From NCBI GenBank assembly GCA_023614405.1, contig CM042693.1, forward strand, positions 160,100,731 to 160,164,730: a DNA stretch of 64,000 nt, given 5' to 3'. The notes under the pieces are model-generated. The model had not been told where the DNA came from. It was given only the letters and a program-made list of their open reading frames with translations, and searched no databases. The translations under genes were made by a program, and so were the position numbers. This document shows, piece after piece, positions 1-12,102 of the stretch; positions within the stretch are counted from its first letter, which is position 1, and every line of letters begins with the position of its first letter. This DNA is from Avena insularis. Its lineage: Eukaryota > Streptophyta > Magnoliopsida > Poales > Poaceae.

Positions 1-429
1 ATTTTTACTTGTGATTTGAATGAGGTTGCCAAATGTTTTTGCAAATTTGAAATGTGGGCTTTGCTTCACTTTTACTTGGTCTTGCAAGGGGTGAAAATAA
101 TTGGAAAAGTTTATGTTTGAAATATTGGACTAGAAACACTCAAAGTCACCTAGTGAGCAAGATTGGCAAAAATGACCATATTCCTTAATTGATTTATTTT
201 TGATTTTCTCTTTATTTGTTTCTGCTTTGAAATGTTTTATATGATGTTATATTCATCTTTAAACCATTTCTTGCTATTTAGGTTAATCACACAAGTTCAT
301 TCATGCATTTATCAAATCATCACATACGCACATGCATTCATATGATTTAAATTAATCAAAGTTTTTGTTAACCCTAATTTTAGTGATTAGAGTTTGATGA
401 TCATTGTTTTATATTTTTGGGATGTTACA
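1..429 (-). repeat. Right end of a Tekay-like LTR (partial)
   Basis: The segment ends in GGGATGTTACA, the reverse complement of the TGTAACATCCC start of the LTR at 25874. It also shares the stretch that begins AGGGTTAACAAAAAC in that LTR. It is therefore the outer (5' LTR start) end of a minus-strand Tekay-type gypsy element, most of which lies left of the window. At 430 the sequence changes abruptly to the LARD LTR that is also found intact at 20330. Bases 430-434 (ATGTA) would be the target duplication, but its partner is outside the window. It could equally be a solo LTR. Confidence 0.75.
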
Positions 430-1177
430 ATGTAGTACCAAACTGATCTTCAGGTGAACACTTACTCTTCCAAAAGTATCAACAAAGCAAGGGTGAGTAC
501 AGGGTTTACTCCACAATACTTATGGCTGGTGGAGTTGTTTTGCATAAAGCCATCTTTGTTTATAAAACAAGAGGGAGGAGAATAATCCCGTCTAAACAGA
601 ATATTTTAAAAGGGGATAAGAGCGCGACATCTCCAAAGTATTGATCATCATCTTGATATCCACCAAATCATCATCATCTGAACCCTATCTAGGATCACCC
701 CCTCGTACCCATGAGGAAGCATCCTTAAGCACACGTTGATCTTCCAAGTTCTACGATTAGGTTATAGTTCTCTATGATCTTAGAATCTGGTCACCAAGCG
801 TTCATAACCATGAACACGGCTTTTCAAAAAGATTTAACCCTGCAGGGGTATACAACTTTACCCACACGTACTAACCTTCTCTTAATGCCACTAGATAAGC
901 CCTCTTCCTTAGAAGGCCGGCAGAGGGTGGTTAGACAAGACCTTTACCTTGCTTTTTCTGAGACCATGAGTCATGCAATAAGTATGGTTCCGCCATAACG
1001 GGTCAAATCCCGAATCCGGTACTTAAAGATGTGAGGCGAGTGTGGTTCACCAGGGGCTCCATCGACACCAAGCAACCCCAGTCACGCTTACCTACATGTT
1101 ATGAATGCACCTCCTTCGCCGCCTTCGAGAAGATCCAGAATGCATGTCGAATGGAACGCCCAAACTATGTGACTCAT
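430..1177 (-). repeat. LARD-like left LTR, first piece
   Basis: This stretch is nearly identical to 20330-21076 of the right LTR. It stops exactly at the CTCAT duplication created by the Tat gypsy insertion and resumes at 14338. In minus-strand element orientation it belongs to the 3' LTR. The outermost part of this LTR (matching 19997-20329) is displaced left of the window by the Tekay insertion that ends at 429. The short ORFs here have no coding look. Confidence 0.85.
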
Positions 1178-1724
1178 TGTCGTGGTATTGCCAATGAGTA
1201 CGCCATGGCAGGGTCCTCATAGTGCGTGTTTAGAGACGTGGGGTAAGGTGGACGGTTGACAGGAACGAGGTAACACAGCTTACCCAGGTTCAGATCCGAC
1301 GATGGTGGCGGAATCCTACTCCTGCTATAAATCACTATAAGGGCAATACGCCGAGTTACAAAGATAGGTTCGTTGTTCAAGGTTGTATGAATCGATACTA
1401 GGTTGTCTGAGATTGTGCCCTAAAGGTTCCCATAGGCCCGACTTATATAGTCGCCAGGTCCTAGGGTTACAGGGAAAAGTCCTAGCCGGACAGGTTACAG
1501 AGTCCTACACCGTCTATTACTAGTCTTGTGTATCTTGCACTCCAAGGCTCCGGGTACGCTGGTGACTCCACCATAGTCTTCCTTTATCCGGCATGGGCCT
1601 CCCTTCTGGATCCATCTAACTGGGCCGCCCAGCAGGCCATAGGCCATTCTACCAACTATGGGCCACCCGGGTTATCCGGATAAGTGACATGCTATGAGGA
1701 TACCCATATAGCATATCCCCAACA
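1178..1724 (-). repeat. 3' LTR of the Tat gypsy element (547 bp)
   Basis: It matches 13786-14332 over its full length with scattered substitutions. It starts TGTCGTGG and ends CCCCAACA on the plus strand. Because the element is coded on the minus strand, this left copy is the 3' LTR. It is preceded by CTCAT and followed by the polypurine tract complement. Confidence 0.93.
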
Positions 1725-1738
1725 GTAGCCCCCGAAGA
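1725..1738 (-). other. Polypurine tract of the Tat element
   Basis: The plus strand reads GTAGCCCCCGAAGA directly inside the left LTR. Read on the minus strand it is a G-rich tract followed by the TGTTGGGG start of the 3' LTR. This is the expected position of the plus-strand DNA primer. The same GTAGCCCCC motif recurs five times at 4369-4734. Confidence 0.75.
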
Positions 1739-2326
1739 ACTCCGAGATCTTGCGCTGTCTTGCCTTTTCAGATGAATGCTCCGTCTAGTTGGATGTCGGC
1801 AAATCGTCAAGCAATATGTTGTAGTCCTCCCAAAGAACCCTACAAAACTTTCTCCGTCTTCAACTTGTAAGCCGGAGAAATTCTAAATCTTCCATCGTAC
1901 ACTTCTGTAGTAGGATTAGATCAGTCTATGTCGGAATCTTTGATGTGACAGCTCATCTACCCATGTCAGCTAGGATGGCGTAGGCTTAGGTCAGCGACGC
2001 CTTGTAACTCACACATACAGAGAACGCAATCATGTCCGATTTTCCCGCGCGAGCGATACAAACCGTTGGCGGCGATGGTTGGAGACGTGGAGAAATTTCT
2101 GCGCACGTTCGCGAACACGTCGTCTACGCGGCAACCGTCCGATAAAGCTGCACGAATCTTGACGCCAAGGATGATAAATAGTAACCGTGGAGAAATTTCC
2201 ACTTTTTACCTCATTCTCCTCGCATCATCTTCTTCCTCCAGTCGCGTGTCTCCTCGAGCTCTCCGCAAGAACTCTTGAAAAAACCCTAGCTTCCAATCTG
2301 CACCAGTCGCACCCAATCCTCACTCC

Positions 2327-5300
2327 ATGGCTAGCAGCAGCACTTCTCCATCAATGGCGGCGTCGAGCGAAGCCACGGCGAAGCCGGCGAGCTCCATCGT
2401 CGTGCCTCCAGAGGGCCTAGTCATTCCTGCATTGGCGGTTATCGGGACCACCGGCGGCGACCTTAATCTGGCGGCGCTGGAGCCATTGGAGGAGGAACCA
2501 GACTCGCACAAGGGCGACTGGCACGGCTCGGATATCACCAACTGTGACATCCAAGAGATGATCGCCGAGGGCTACCTCCCCGCGACGGAGGGGCTTGCCT
2601 GGCGGGCGGCGCCGGTCGGCGAGGTGACACCTTCTCCCCAAGCCGGAGAAAAGGTGCACCTAAAAGCTCAACTGGTACGCGGCGTCTCCCTGCCCATCTC
2701 CAACTTCTTCCTTTCCGTCTTGAACCATTATAGGGTCCAGCCCCAGAACCTTTCCCCCAATAGTATCTTATTTCTTAGCAACTACGCGGCACTTTGCGAG
2801 GGATACCTAGGGATATAGCCTAGGTTAGACCTTTTTGTGTACTTCTTCACCGTCAAACGTGAAGCCGGACATAGCAAGGAAGAGCTTAGGAATTGTGGCA
2901 CCATAAGCTTCAAGATTTGACCTGGCCGGCGGTTCCTCGACATCGTCGGCCACGAGTCCTGCTAGAATTGGCAACAGACGTACTTTTAGGACCAGACATC
3001 CCTCTGGCTGGCCGACAAGTTACGTACCCGGACTTCGTTGACGGAGCCGCCATTGAAGCCTCGTCATGGAGATCCCAAGCCTCCCTTCCCTCCGACCTCG
3101 ACGCTTCTCGGGCCATAAGGCGGATCGAGTGGTTCGTAGAGACAGGTCTGACCGGCTTGGACCTAGCCATGTGCTGGTTCATCAGGCGAATCCAACCTCT
3201 GCAGCACCGCGCGAAGCTCATGCACGAGTATACCAGCGACAGAAGGGATAGTTTCCGCATCTCCGTGGACAACTTCTCAAGCGACTCCGCCAAGCTCTGC
3301 CTTAAGGACATCGTCAAGGTGAAGGATAAGAAGCGTGGCTTCACCATCACCTACGACATGTTCGTAGACGGCAAGTGCCCAAAGGTAGGTATTTATTTTC
3401 CGTGTACGACATATACTCCAGTTCTTCCGTCTTGCAAATATCATCTTATCTAACATGGTGATTTCTCACTTAACAGCTTAGCAATCTAGAGGAAGGCAAC
3501 CTGGCTGCCCAAATCTACAATCCAAAGATGAAGGAAGTCATGGTCGTGTCCGACGACGACGTTCCGTTGGCGTGGAAGCGGAAGAGATCCACCTCTGATG
3601 CTGCCGACGGAGGCAAGAAGAAGAAGACGGAGGGTGGAGCCTCCAAGAAGACTACCGCCGCCCTGGAGGCGGAAAAGAGAAAAGTTACTGGGATTACCTT
3701 CCAAAGCACCCCCACTTGTGTAAGCTTCTCATTTTCCGACATTATATATTCATCTGTCTTGCTCCTGTACTTATGCATTTCGCACGTTTCAGGAAGAAAG
3801 CCACGACCAGCCTCAAGAAGACCTCCAAAACATCGGGGGCTTCTCTAAATATCAAGGACATGCTGCATCGTGACACCTCCCCCGCCATCGCCCCTGCCAC
3901 TCCTGCCGTCAAGCCCTCGTCTGCCCCAACAAGCTCACAAGCTAAGGAGGCATCAGGCCCTTCCGCCATGGAAGTGGATTCTGGCGCCTCTACCGAACTT
4001 GTTGTTGTCGGTGAGCAGGCAACGCAGGAGAGCACCGCTCAACGAATGGTTGAAGCTCCGTCTAAGGATGCCATCGGTGGAGGCAAGGCGGTGGTGGAAG
4101 CTGGTACTTCTGCCGTCCGCTCCCAAGAAAACCATAGTCTATCCAAAGATAGTATAGCTGATACTTACACCGGGTAGCACTGCTTTGGTTCCTGGTGCGG
4201 CGCCGACATCTCCGACATGCGGTCTAGAGGAGCTCCGCCGGCAAGCAGAAATCTTGCAAGGAAATAGCGAATCGTTTGCCAAGATGCTGGCCAAGAGTGC
4301 TACGAACCTCAAGATCATCGCACTTGTAAGTTTTCTTTGCCTTTTGCATTTCATATGAGTATCCCACTGTAGCCCCCGAGGATGTAGATGGAAAACCATA
4401 CGTTTTGCATCTATATGCTCTAAGAGTGACTAAGTTAGAAAACCTCTCACTGTAGCCCCCAAGAATTTAGATGGAATGAACTATCCCGACTAGATGCTTT
4501 AAGAGTAGAATACGCAGTGTTTATAAATTTCAATACTGTAGCCCCCAAGCCTCTAGTTGTAACTGAATTATTTCCGACTAGATGCTTTAAAGAAAAGCTA
4601 AGCAGATATCCGAGTTAAAAACTTTATACCGTAGCCCCCAAGCTTCTAATCGAGAACTAAATTAGTTCCGACTAGATGCTTAAAGAAAAGCTAAGAATAT
4701 TGCTAAGTTAGAAACTCTCGCTGTAGCCCCCGAGCGTCTAGGTGGAAAATTTCTGACTAGATGCTCCAAGCAGACTAAACAACGGTTAACTTTGTCCTTT
4801 TTTCCACAGAACGAGAATGCTCGGAGGGGCATGGCAAATGACAAGTACCAGAAGATGCGCGCTGATCTTGAAGCCGAAAAGGGTAAAACTGCCTTCTTGA
4901 AGGAACAGATCACCAAGAGCAAGCGTCTGTTTTCTAATGCGCATTCCAACTTGGTTTTGTGCCTATATTCTCCGAGTACTCACTGTGTACTTTTCTTTCT
5001 CCGACATGCATAAACCATCGCCAAGGCCAAGAATATTGTCGAGCAATCCAAGCACATTCAAGAGCTGGATAGCAAAAACAAGATTCTTAAGCAGGAGAGG
5101 AAGGAGATGCTGAAAATGCATGAGGAGTCGATGAAGGCCTTGCAGGACCCCACCACCGAGGAAATCAACCTCTTGAAGGAGGAGATCACGATCTTAAAAG
5201 ATCAGAAGCGAGCTGCCGATGAGCAGAATCACCGCCATAGCGAGGCGTACAAGCTCCTCCAACAAGAGAAACAATCCTTGGCGGACACCCTCTGGCAAGC

Positions 5301-5916
5301 TGAGGCCAGCATCTTCAGTAAGTTTTCTCCGTCTTGGATTTTTGCAGTCTGGATACTTTGATTAATTGAACTCATGCGCTCATTGTCGGAATTTTCAGCT
5401 CCAATGGGTTTAACCCGATCACCTCCTCTGGCCAAGGAATGCATGGTTCTTGCCGGCAACTTCATTAACACCGCCATCACCCAAGCCAAGGAGATTGGCA
5501 AGCCCCTCCAGATATACATCAAGGCATCAGACTCCGTGGCGAAGTACTCGGAGATTCTACGCCGATCCCCCAAGCGTATCACAAGATGGAAAGCTTCGTG
5601 TGCACGGGTTGGCGCGAGGATGGCGCTATCAATGATGAAGGCACACTACAAAGGTGCCGACATCGACACATTGACCTCTGGCATCCCCGACGTTGACGAT
5701 GATGGTAAAGAGATTAACCACGAAGCCATCTTTTCATCACTCGCGGGCTATGACACCGGAGTTGCCGAGTTGGTGGACATCGACGTCTTCATGCCCATGA
5801 ACACCATCGACAGCGGCAACCAAGATTCTTCTGAGTCCCACCACAGCGCCGACTTCGAGGGTGGCTCTCCGGCTGGTGACGATGCTGCCTCCAAGTCACT
5901 TGCGCCAAAGGAGTGA
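2327..5916 (+). pseudogene. Antisense spliced accessory ORF of the Tat element (Transposase_28-like plus coiled coil)
   Basis: This is a multi-exon ORF on the strand opposite to gag-pol. The first exon starts at ATG 2327 and encodes an Ala/Ser-rich leader. It is followed by a segment (about 2540-2880) resembling the plant putative gypsy-type transposon domain PF04195, with the stretch LSPNSILFLSNYAALCEGY. Visible introns with GT...AG ends are 3385-3476, about 3720-3792/3796, about 4327-4810 and 5318-5398. The middle exons encode Lys-rich, Ser/Pro-rich and long coiled-coil segments (about 4811-5317). The last exon (5399-5916) is open to its TGA. Damage includes TAG at 2816, a frameshift between about 2890 and 3060, and a frameshift near 4165. 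The product's function is unknown. Extra ORFs at this position and orientation are known in Tat elements. The family assignment is from memory and pattern only. Confidence 0.7.
4369..4800 (+). repeat. Intronic minisatellite, about 83-92 bp unit, five copies
   Basis: Five imperfect copies begin with GTAGCCCCC(A/G)AG at 4369, 4452, 4539, 4631 and 4723. Each is followed by a variable stretch containing GACTAGATGCT and TTAAGA(G/A). The array fills the large intron (about 4327-4810) of the accessory ORF. The unit heading is the same as the polypurine tract complement at 1725. Confidence 0.85.
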
Positions 5917-6432
5917 AAAAAACTTTGTAAATTTTGTTTCACCTTTGGTGTATGTGCGGAAAAAAACTTTTTGATGTAACTTAAGGCGGAAAACAATGGT
6001 TGTTTAGTTCCTTCTTCTTAAGAACTAATCTTCCAGCATGTATATAGTTTTTAAGCAAGTGCTGGCTTATCCATTGCTTTGGTTCTTATGCTTGACTTTT
6101 CGTGAGTCGGAAGACTCGTTATCAGAACCATGTGCTTAGGTGATGATGCCTAATGGCACCGTCAATAACTTGAGCACAAAATCGCCGACAATAAGTGCCA
6201 AAAGTCACTACTCCAGAATCCACATAAAAATGACAAAGAACGTGTAGACCAGAAAACTTAAGCTAATGCCGGTAGGCGGAATTTTCACAAGTGCAAATGC
6301 AAAGCTTGTGCATAAAGTTTTTACATGATCGAAAAATGAAAAATAAAGGAGGTAAAAGACTCAGAAATATGAGTGAACCAGAGAGCTTTATTTCATTGAT
6401 CATATAAGAGGTACACAATTAGATAAAAAATG
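5917..6432. other. Spacer between convergent accessory ORF and integrase
   Basis: About 520 bp separate the end of the plus-strand accessory ORF from the minus-strand pol stop. The stretch is moderately AT-rich and shows no ORF or repeat I can identify. It presumably holds the 3' ends of both transcripts, but I see no clear signal for either. Confidence 0.4.
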
Positions 6433-7707
6433 CTAAGTGTAAAAAGGACATAGCTGTGCTATGTTCCATGGCCGATCAAGCTCCGGGTAGTCATCATCCG
6501 GGTCACGTCGCTTACACTTATGATCCTCGTTGGGTCTATCCTTCAGTTCACGATTATAAACAAGGTAGTAAGACCCATTGAGTAGCGCCTTGCTTATGAT
6601 GAACGGTCCTTCCCATGGCGGGGATAATTTGTGTGACTTCTTCTGCTTAAGTCGGAGCACCAAATCCCCCTCTTTAAATGAGCGATGCCGAACTCGGCGA
6701 CTATGGTAGCTGCATAGCTTCTGCTGGTAGATGGCGGATCTTTGGCATGCCAAAACACGTTCCTCCTCGAGAAGGTACACATCTAGGCGTCTGGATCCTT
6801 CAGCGTCATCTTCGTCGTAGGCGGCAACTCTTGGTGAATCCTGAAGGATGTCGGAAGGCAGGATGGCTTCTGCTCCATATACCATGAAATAAGGGGTGTA
6901 GCCGGTGGATCTGTTGGGTGTAGTTCGTAAACTCCACAGCATAGAAGGCAATTCTTCCGCCTAGGCTCCAGCTGCTCTATGTAGCGGTGCCTCAAGATGT
7001 GGCTTGATTCCCTGCAGAATTAATCCATTGGCTTGCTCAACCTGACCATTGGATTGTGGGTGTGCCACAGATGCAAGGTCAAGTCGGATGCCTTTCTCCC
7101 AGCAATAAGCCTCCACTTCTCCGAGTGACAAATTGCTGCCGTTGTCGGTGATAATGCTGTGTGGGAGACCAAATCTCACCACTAGATCCCGGACAAACCT
7201 GAGGGAAGTTGCCCCATCAAGCTTTCTAATGGGTTTAGCCTCTATCCATTTAGTGAATTTGTCAACTGCTACAAGCAGATGCGTAAACCCACAAGGTGCC
7301 GTTTGTAAAGGTCCCACCATGTCTAGCCCTCAGACTACAAACGGCCAAGTTATTGGTATTGTTCGCAGTTCTTCAGTGGGAACATGTGATTGTCGGGCAT
7401 AATACTGGCATCCCATGCATGTCTCAACCAGCTTGTCGGCGTCCGCCTTCGCGGTCAGCCAGTAGAATCCTTGCCGGAAGGCTTTCGCGACTAACGATCG
7501 AGGAGCGGCATGATGCCCGCAATCTCCGAGATGGATTTCGCGTAGGATTTCCATACTTTCTAGCTGGAAAACACACTTTAGGTATACACCAGTAGTGCTC
7601 CTTTTGTAGAGTTGCCCATTAATTATGGTATAACCCTTTGCTCGTCGTACTATTTGTTGTCTTTCAACTTCGTCGTCGGGCAAAGTTCTGTGTTCGAGAT
7701 ATCCCAT
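6433..7707 (-). pseudogene. Integrase region of the Tat element
   Basis: Three adjoining minus-strand reading frames make up an integrase. The 7330-7707 piece holds an HHCC zinc-binding region (HLGDCGHH, then CMGCQYY). The 6961-7320 piece holds the catalytic core, with the first Asp in VDKFTKW, the second in ITDNGSN and the Glu in NGQVEQAN. The 6433-6951 piece is the C-terminal domain, with a motif around PPWEGPFIISKAL. Stops and frameshifts near 7325 and 6955 break it. It lies directly downstream of the second RNase H, as in intact Tat elements, and its stop is the end of pol. Integrase inserts the cDNA copy into the nuclear genome. Confidence 0.88.
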
Positions 7708-7914
7708 GAACGGTTTTTACCAAGCCGGAGGGACCTTAGTCACCATGTTGACGAAAGAGTCAGCTCTATCCGGGTTATCGATGTTGGCTCCCTTCACAGA
7801 TGGTGTGCGCACGTGCTCTAGAAAAACTCCTGGCGGAATTTGCTTGCGCCCTGATCCAAGCTTAGACAGTAGATCAGCCGCCTCGTTTTGCTCCCTAGGT
7901 ACATAATTGACTTC

Positions 7915-8542
7915 TTAGCCCAAGAAGCTCTTGGCTATCTCGTCCACTTCGTCCCGACATGCCGCCATCATAGGATTCCGCGCATTCCAGGTGCCAGCCA
8001 CCTGCTGGGCAACCAAGTCGGAATCTCCACAACAAACTATGCGCTTGATGCCAATATCCTTGGCTACACGTAGTCCATGAATGAGTGCTTCATACTCCGC
8101 CATGTTGATTGTAGCCTCGAAGTGGATCTATAGAACATAGTGTAGCTTCTCTCATGTTGGTGACTGTAGCAATACACCAGCCCCCGAGCCGTTGAGTAGC
8201 TTTGATCCGTCAAAGTGCATCACCCAATACTCTGGTTCCGGCAACGGAGTAGCATCTGGCATCTCCGTCCAATATGCAACAGAATCCACCAAGGCTTGTG
8301 ACTTGATAGCGTCGCGTCTCTTGTAGGTGATCTCGAAGGCGGCAAGCTCAATGCCCCCACTTCACGACCCTTCCTGTAGCGTCACTGTTATTGATAATGT
8401 CGGACAGTGGATTCTTTCTCACCACTGTGATTGCGTGCTCCTGAAAGTAATGCCTCAGCTTCCGAGAAGCAAGGAATACTCCATAAGCTATCTTCTGGTA
8501 GTGCGGGTAACGCTGCTTGGACTCCGTCAAGACCTCGCTCAC
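7915..8542 (-). pseudogene. RNase H and additional RNase H domains of the Tat element
   Basis: The upstream piece (8348-8542) matches the end of the usual gypsy RNase H (YPHYQKIAYGVFLASRKLRHY). Further along the minus strand, around 8130-8225, a second domain begins with HFDGSKLLNGSGAG. It continues in 7915-8103 with MAEYEALIHGL and CCGDSDLVAQQV, giving the Asp, Glu and Asp expected of an RNase H fold. Two successive RNase H domains are a diagnostic feature of the Tat lineage. Stop codons around 8128-8150 interrupt the second domain before AEYEAL. RNase H degrades the RNA template during reverse transcription. Confidence 0.82.
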
Positions 8543-8554
8543 ATAGTAAACTGG

Positions 8555-9598
8555 TCATTGAACTCCGTGCTCATAGCCTGGTTCCTTCCGCTCTACCACG
8601 ACGACGATGTTGATTACCCGGTTGGTTGCCGCCATGTAGATTAACATGGGCTCTCCAGGCTCGGGTGCTGCAAGGATGGGCGCTGAGGAAAGAATCTCCT
8701 TGATCTGCTTCAATGCCGCATCTTCTTCGTCCGTCCACGTGAATTTGTCCGCCTTCTTCAGCAACTTGTACAGCGGCAGGGCCTTCTCTCCAAGTCGGCT
8801 GACGAACCAACTAACTGCTGCAACACAACATGTTAGTCGTTGAATATACTTTAGGCATGTCGAATGGTTTATGTTTAAGATGGACTTGATTTTCTCCGGG
8901 TTGACCTCGATTTCACGTTGGGAAACGATGAATCCCAACAATTTACCGGCTGGAACCCCGAAGACGCACTTCTTAGGGTTAAGCATCATGTTGTATTTCC
9001 GGAGATTATAAAAGGTTTCTTTTAAGTCGGAGATTAAGTCACTTGACTTTTTAGACATCACCGCGATATCGTCCACATAGGCGTGAATGTTCCGACCAAT
9101 TTGGTCATGGAGGCAACATTGCATTGTCCGCTGGTACGTGGCACCTGCGTTTTTCAGCCCAAAGGGCATCATGACATAGCAAAACGTGTCGTATGGGGTA
9201 GTGAACGAAGTGGCCAATTGGTCCGACTTCCTCATCTTGATCTGGTGGTACCTTGAGTATGCATCGATAAAACACAAAAGTTCCGAGCCAGCCATCGAGT
9301 CAATGACTTGGTTAATGCGAGGCAAAGCAAACGGATCTTTGTGACATGCTTTGTTCAAGCCGGTGTAATCAACGCACATTCTTAATTCATTGGTTCCCTT
9401 TTTAGGGAGAAGTACAGGATTGGCCACCCATTGGGTGTGAAGGACTCGAATAAATCTAGCCTTAAGTAACCTAGCTATCTCTTTCCCAATGGAACGTCTC
9501 TTCTCATCTCCAAAGCGTCGTAGAGGTTGTTTCACTGGTTTACATTTTGGATCAATGTTTAAGCTGTGCTCGGCAAGTTCCCTAGGTACACCTTTCAT
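8555..9598 (-). pseudogene. Reverse transcriptase of the Tat element
   Basis: A 347-residue open frame covers the reverse transcriptase palm and the start of RNase H. Visible motifs in order are the fingers (LLPKKGTNELRMCVDYTGLN), the first catalytic Asp in LLCFIDAYSRYHQI, the MPFGLKNAGATYQR motif, and the YVDD box with the two metal-binding Asp (AYVDDIAVMSKK). The LGFIV thumb region and the AAVSWFVSRLGEKALPLYKLLKK connection follow. The RT block itself looks intact. The frame fails at about 8555, where the RNase H should continue in the same frame. It converts genomic RNA to cDNA in cytoplasmic particles. Confidence 0.92.
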
Positions 9599-9661
9599 GT
9601 CGGCAGGTTGCCAGGCAAAGATGTCCTTATTCTCACAGAGGAACTCGACGAGCGCGCTTTC

Positions 9662-10285
9662 CTATTTGGGATCCAGGTTCGTCCCAATGGCAGTGACCTT
9701 GGAGGCATCGCCTACCACAAGTTCCACCGGCTTGGTCTCGATGGCGGACTTGAACGCAGGAGCGGAGTCAGAGATCTGCTTCTTCGACGCGGCCATCTCT
9801 AAGTCATTGACCTTGCTCTGGATCTCTTTGAATTCTTTGCTATAGAGGACAGCTTCTGCAACGGCTGCTTCATTGATCTCGCAGTCCCTTGACTTGGTAA
9901 AGCTTACGGATACGGTGATGATACCGTTTGGTCCGGGTATCTTGAGTTTGTTGTAGACGAAGCATGGCTTGGCCATGAACGTGTGGAATATGTCGCGGAC
10001 GAATATGACGTGGTACACGCTCTTGAAGGGGACTACCTCGAAGGTCATGGGCTCTTGGCGGTAATTATTAACATCGCCAAAGGCAACCTGAAGTGTAATG
10101 CACCCAAGGGATCGGGCCTCCCGACCAGGAACTACGCCATGGAAGATAGTGTTGGTCTGCCTTAGGTTTGCCTCCATCAAGTTCATCTTCTGCAGTGTAT
10201 CCAGGTACATGATGTTGATGCTGCTTCCACTATCCACCATACACTTGGTGAACTCCACACCGTCAATCAAGGGGTTGATGACCAT
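9662..10285 (-). pseudogene. Aspartic protease region of the Tat element
   Basis: The minus-strand frame begins MVINPLIDGVEFTKCMVDSGSSINIMYL. DSGSS is the single-domain retroviral-type aspartic protease active site, followed by a hydrophobic flap-like stretch and the typical FEVVPFKSVYHVIFVRDIF segment. It sits between gag (ends 10355) and RT (starts 9598), as expected. The last 80 residues form a Lys/Glu-rich linker to RT. A stop near 9660 and the shift at about 10290-10355 separate it from its neighbours. The protease cleaves the gag-pol polyprotein. Confidence 0.85.
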
Positions 10286-10354
10286 GGCGTACTAGTTCTC
10301 CGTAGGTATAAGGTCTGGGTGGTCCGTCCTGTCCCAAGTAATTGGAACTTCTGA

Positions 10355-11470
10355 CTAGCGTAGGTACCGGGGAACTGGGGGAGAGTAGCCATCAGGATCC
10401 TCAGAGAGGTCTTCTGTTGTCGGACGGGGGTTGCCAAGGAAAGTGTGGTAGACTGGAGCCTTCTTTGCGAAGGGGTTCTTGCCCTTGTCGTCGCTCTTGG
10501 AGGCGTTCTTGGGGTCAACGTCTTCGTCCATGTCACTCAAATCCTTGGACTCTTCCTCCTTCTTCTTCCCCTTGCCCTTGCCTCGCGGTCTGTTCTTCCG
10601 ACTTTGCTTGTAGTCGGACTCCGGGTCTTCCTTGAGGTTGTTGACGAACTTGCAGTGTCGATGTGTATGGGTGGCCTTGCCGTTGGCGTCGAGGTGTACG
10701 AGGAACGGCATATCGCGGTACTCCTCGTAGGTTTGTGGAACGCGGAGCAGCGCCGAGGTTGTTTCGCTACCTCGTTGCTGCCCACGGCCAGCTCCCCTTC
10801 CTCGGCCACATTGTCCGCCATCACCTCGTCCTGCAAAAGTCATAGCGACCATGTCGGTAGATTGCTTTTCTTCTGGAGCGGTTTTCCGCTTTGTACTGCT
10901 GTTCCTCCGAGCTCGAGTTGGAATGGCTGTTGCCGGCAAGGAGCCGCGAGCATCGTCATCGGCAGCTGCAAACTCACTGGCCAACTGAATCATCTGGTTC
11001 AAGTCAAGTTGGTGATTGTCCTGCAAGCGCTTCAGCTTATGTCGGAGCAACGTGCCTCTTTCCAACCCGTCGATGAAGGCGGCCATGGCGGTCTGAGCGT
11101 GCACTCCTGCGCAGGAATTCTTCATATCTAGCCAGCCGGAGAGGTAGGCGCGAGATGTCTCGTCTTTCTCTTGCATGCACCGCTGTAGATCGCTCACAGT
11201 GCAGGGATGCTTGTATGTACCCTCAAAGTTTTTGGTGAACGCTTCTTGCATGTCCAACCAGTTGTAGATGGATTTCTCTGGCAAGTCGTCGATCCATTGA
11301 CGGGCCGTGCCCGCCAACATTCATGGGAGGTACTTGACGGCGACGTTGCGGTTGCCTCCAGGAATCTATACCGCGTTGCCATAGTCCTGCAACCATGTGG
11401 CTGTCTTGGCGGTGCCGTCATAGGGCTTAATGGTCTTGTCAATCCGATAACCTTTGGGGTAAGTTGCGGA
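10355..11470 (-). pseudogene. Gag capsid and nucleocapsid region of the Tat element (module 2)
   Basis: The frame 10355-11320 extends upstream through two stops to about 11470. It encodes a retrotransposon gag core: ARQWIDDLPEKSIYNW, then SRAYLSGWLDMKNSC, then GLERGTLLRHKLKRL, then a tail ending QLASEFAAADDDAR. A basic, Gly/Arg-rich region and a Lys-rich C-terminal tail follow, with HLDANGKATHTHRHCKF as a possible metal-binding His/Cys cluster. The protein would assemble into the virus-like particle and package RNA. The upstream region 11470-12100 is in disrupted frames, rich in Pro/Arg. Confidence 0.82.
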
Positions 11471-12102
11471 CCGTATTGCAGGTCCAAAGCAACGTGGTCC
11501 CAGGTATGGTCCTTCCAGGGCCTCGTGGATCTTATAGATCCGCGAACGTGCGTCGTACGGCTCCGGGTTCTTCTTCTTCTTGTCAACAGGGGATGGGCTG
11601 CGTGAACGACGCGGGCCTCCTCCGCCATGGTGACTGCTTGGTGGTGACGGAGGCGGAGGTGGCGGTGGGTTAGCCTTCTTGTTGTTACCCTCCTGCGACG
11701 CCTCACGCCTGTCACGGTTGCTTGTCGGGCGTGGGGGTCATGGCGTCACCTGCTCTTGTATCCTTGGTTGCGCTCTCCGTCATGACGGGTCTGCTCCGCG
11801 TTGTCGCGGATGACGATGCCACACTGCTTTGGTGGGGGCATATCCGTACGATGGTGAGCCTTGTAATCTTCGCGATGTCGGGGGGATCGGAGTGGTGGCT
11901 ATGGGCGACGAGGTCGGGCCTTTTCTCCGTGGTCGGAGGATATGGGGATAGCATCCTTCCTGTTGCGTGCATCCCTCCGTCTTCGTTCTGATGAACCCGT
12001 CTGGGACCCGAGATCAAGAGGAGATCTGTCCCTTGGCGGCTTGTACTGGCTAGATTGGCAGAGCGTTGGGTCAGACTCAAGCCTCTGAGAGGTGGCCTTT
12101 TC

